A stretch of 64,000 bases of DNA, taken from Pegea sp. RAD2-039 (Eukaryota > Chordata > Thaliacea > Salpida > Salpidae). A program made the translations under genes and the position numbers. A model generated the notes under the pieces. That model was given only the letters and a program-made list of their open reading frames with translations, made no database searches and was not told where the DNA came from. The stretch is from assembly GCA_034620365.1 (NCBI GenBank), contig JAQGEQ010000004.1, positions 1 to 64,000 of the forward strand. The letters run 5' to 3'. Below, in pieces: positions 62,472 through 64,000 of the stretch (position 1 is its first letter; each line of letters begins with the position of its first letter).

Positions 62472-64000
62472 CTAACTCACACCATTCGTGATTTTTTCTT
62501 CTATTAACTGCGCGCTATCACTACCCTCCATCTTGGAAAAAACATCGGCTCCTTCAGGAAAATGTGACTGACTTTGAGTCTGTCGAGTCCCGCGAAGAGT
62601 CGGATATTTCTTTGTTTCTGATTCCGCAAACGAGTTGTTAGTAGGAAAGTTGCCTAATGATGTCATATCGCTATCGTTGGACGGCTTGACACGCGGTGAC
62701 GTCATTGGGTCGCGATTCAAATGAAGTTGAGATAGTTTGGAGCCAGTAAGGGGTACTGGGCGGTTGGTAGCAGGAAATGGGGTGACAAGACGACAGTAGG
62801 ACCTGAAGAATATTTGAAAATAAAATTGAAGATTTAAAAGTAATCTTTCATCACCTTCCTTTATCCTCTAATCCCTTCTTCTTCATTATTTGCTCTTCTG
62901 CAAAGCTTGGTTTGTACTCAAAATGGTTGTTAAGTTGGAGGACATCATCTAAGACTTCATCGATCTTTGAGAAGTCTTCAACTGATTTCAAATCGAATTC
63001 ATCTAGTCTATTAACAGCTGAATTCGGTAGACTTCTGGACTTGGCTAAAATGGCGTCAAAACGTTTCCGCCCGCCAGGTAACCCCTTCATGATGTATTGA
63101 GAGGTAGGGTTCAAGAATGCTGATCGCATCTGGAAGTGATTACGATGAAGAGGTGGAAGATCTAGAAAGAAGAAGATTAAAAAGATGCTGATGTTGATCT
63201 TCATCTACCGTGAGTCCTGTGTCTTGATCTAAATTCTTTTCTTTTTGCATCTCTTGAAGCTTTCCAACGAATTAGAAATTCTCTCTCAGTTTCGCTGATC
63301 TCTCTTCCGTCTAAAGAGTCTGGAACAATTTCATCTTCAATTTCATTCAAGTTATTTCCTGTTTTTTTACCGAGAGAATTTGAGATGATTATGATTCGAT
63401 CCCTGTACTTATGAGTCGCTGAGACAGGATTTTCACTCAGATCTAACGATAGCAATAACTTCCATGATGATAAAGCGTCTTGAATGTCTTCAAACTTTTT
63501 CAAGTTGTTGCATCTAGCCTAAAAAGTTGTTGATAAAAATCAGATGAAATTGAAAGTTGTTTGGTGCATTTCATGAAAATCTCAAATCTTCTGTGGCCTG
63601 TAGCAGGTTTTAGATATTTATCTTATCAGAACAAGTTTCATCGGCAGATATTTTATCTTCACCTCTTAAAGTTGTGTTTAAAAAATTATTTAAGTAATTT
63701 CCTCAATAGGTGAATCATAACAAGACAGCTTCCTCATTTATTTTCTTATTTTGTTTTCGATTTATAACTAAAGTAGTTAAATAGGTACTGAGATGCTTAA
63801 GACTTTTTCATCATCTTTTTGCGCATATTATTGTTCGCTATAAAAGCTGAATAATTTGTTACTCGCAGCCATGCGTTGAAGGAAATAAATATCTTATAAT
63901 TTAAATTTTGCCGCTTGATAATTTTCTTGAATTATTTTTATCTTATTATTTTGCTTAATTGTAAAATGTTGTCTAATGTAATCACCTGAACATCAATCAG
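62472..64000 (-). CDS. PPP1R42: PPP1R42 (LRRC67)-like leucine-rich repeat protein, 3' part
   Basis: Minus-strand exons 63986-64000 (partial), 63371-63518, 63209-63319, 62855-63161 and 62472-62802. The visible part codes about 303 residues; the N-terminal leucine-rich repeats lie beyond the window. The last repeat and cap read LLSLDLSENPVSATHKYRDR, then IIIISNSLDSLDGREISETE and REFLIRWKASRDAKRK, closely following the cap of vertebrate PPP1R42, a protein phosphatase 1 regulator found at centrosomes and manchette in germ cells. After the cap comes a 200-residue tail (LPPLHRNHFQMRSAFLNPTS onward) that I cannot match; it is much longer than the human tail and looks disordered, ending ITNGVS. The 51-bp segment 63320-63370 is in frame and stop-free but has GT-AG ends, and removing it restores the family spacing, so it is called as an intron. 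Confidence 0.85.

Overview
The window is eukaryotic and animal. It is strongly AT-rich, with spliced genes, many 50-200 bp introns with GT-AG ends, and gene families typical of metazoans. Liver/bile-acid-type fatty acid-binding proteins, RAPGEF1/C3G with Crk-binding proline motifs, DAZAP2, LZIC, EIF1AD, PPP1R42 and a MAK/CILK1 kinase together suggest an invertebrate deuterostome. A tunicate such as an ascidian is my best guess, but this is inference and no species is assigned.

Layout. 2-4253 (+): a nearly complete MAK/CILK1-type ciliary kinase in eleven exons. 5830-16673: a cluster of five fatty acid-binding protein (FABP) genes on both strands (-, +, +, -, -), sharing one exon plan (73 or 79 / 173 / 141-150 bp). 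The first two are divergent from a common 1.3 kb promoter region. 16674-22457: mostly AT-rich non-coding DNA with small tandem repeats and one SINE copy. 22458-23523 (-): a RhoD/RhoF-like small GTPase. 23524-30587: gene-poor, with two SINE copies. 30588-31859 (-): EIF1AD. 34080-35090 (-): a dead LINE with endonuclease-end and reverse transcriptase fragments. 36011-37270 (-): DAZAP2. 38880-40224 (-): LZIC. 41532-43161 (+): an unrecognised, probably secreted protein with Asn/His-rich tandem repeats and an amphipathic cationic C-terminus. 43548-43975 (+): the most complete SINE copy. 44980-45745 (+): a second dead LINE. 48907-60231 (+): the whole RAPGEF1 gene in 25 exons, with a 2.4 kb minisatellite in one intron and a 0.5 kb minisatellite in another. 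62472-64000 (-): the 3' part of PPP1R42.

The genes do not form one pathway. The FABP block is a local tandem family. MAK at one end and PPP1R42 at the other both have cilium/centrosome-linked roles in vertebrates, but nothing here ties them together. The items most worth following are the repeat-bearing secreted protein at 41532-43161, the FABP cluster with its shared intron loss, the duplicated splice donors inside the DAZAP2 repeat, the intronic 14-bp minisatellite and its open antisense frames, and the strong excess of the palindrome TGACGTCA. Exon boundaries were placed by hand from GT-AG sites, reading phase and remembered family sequence; no search was run.
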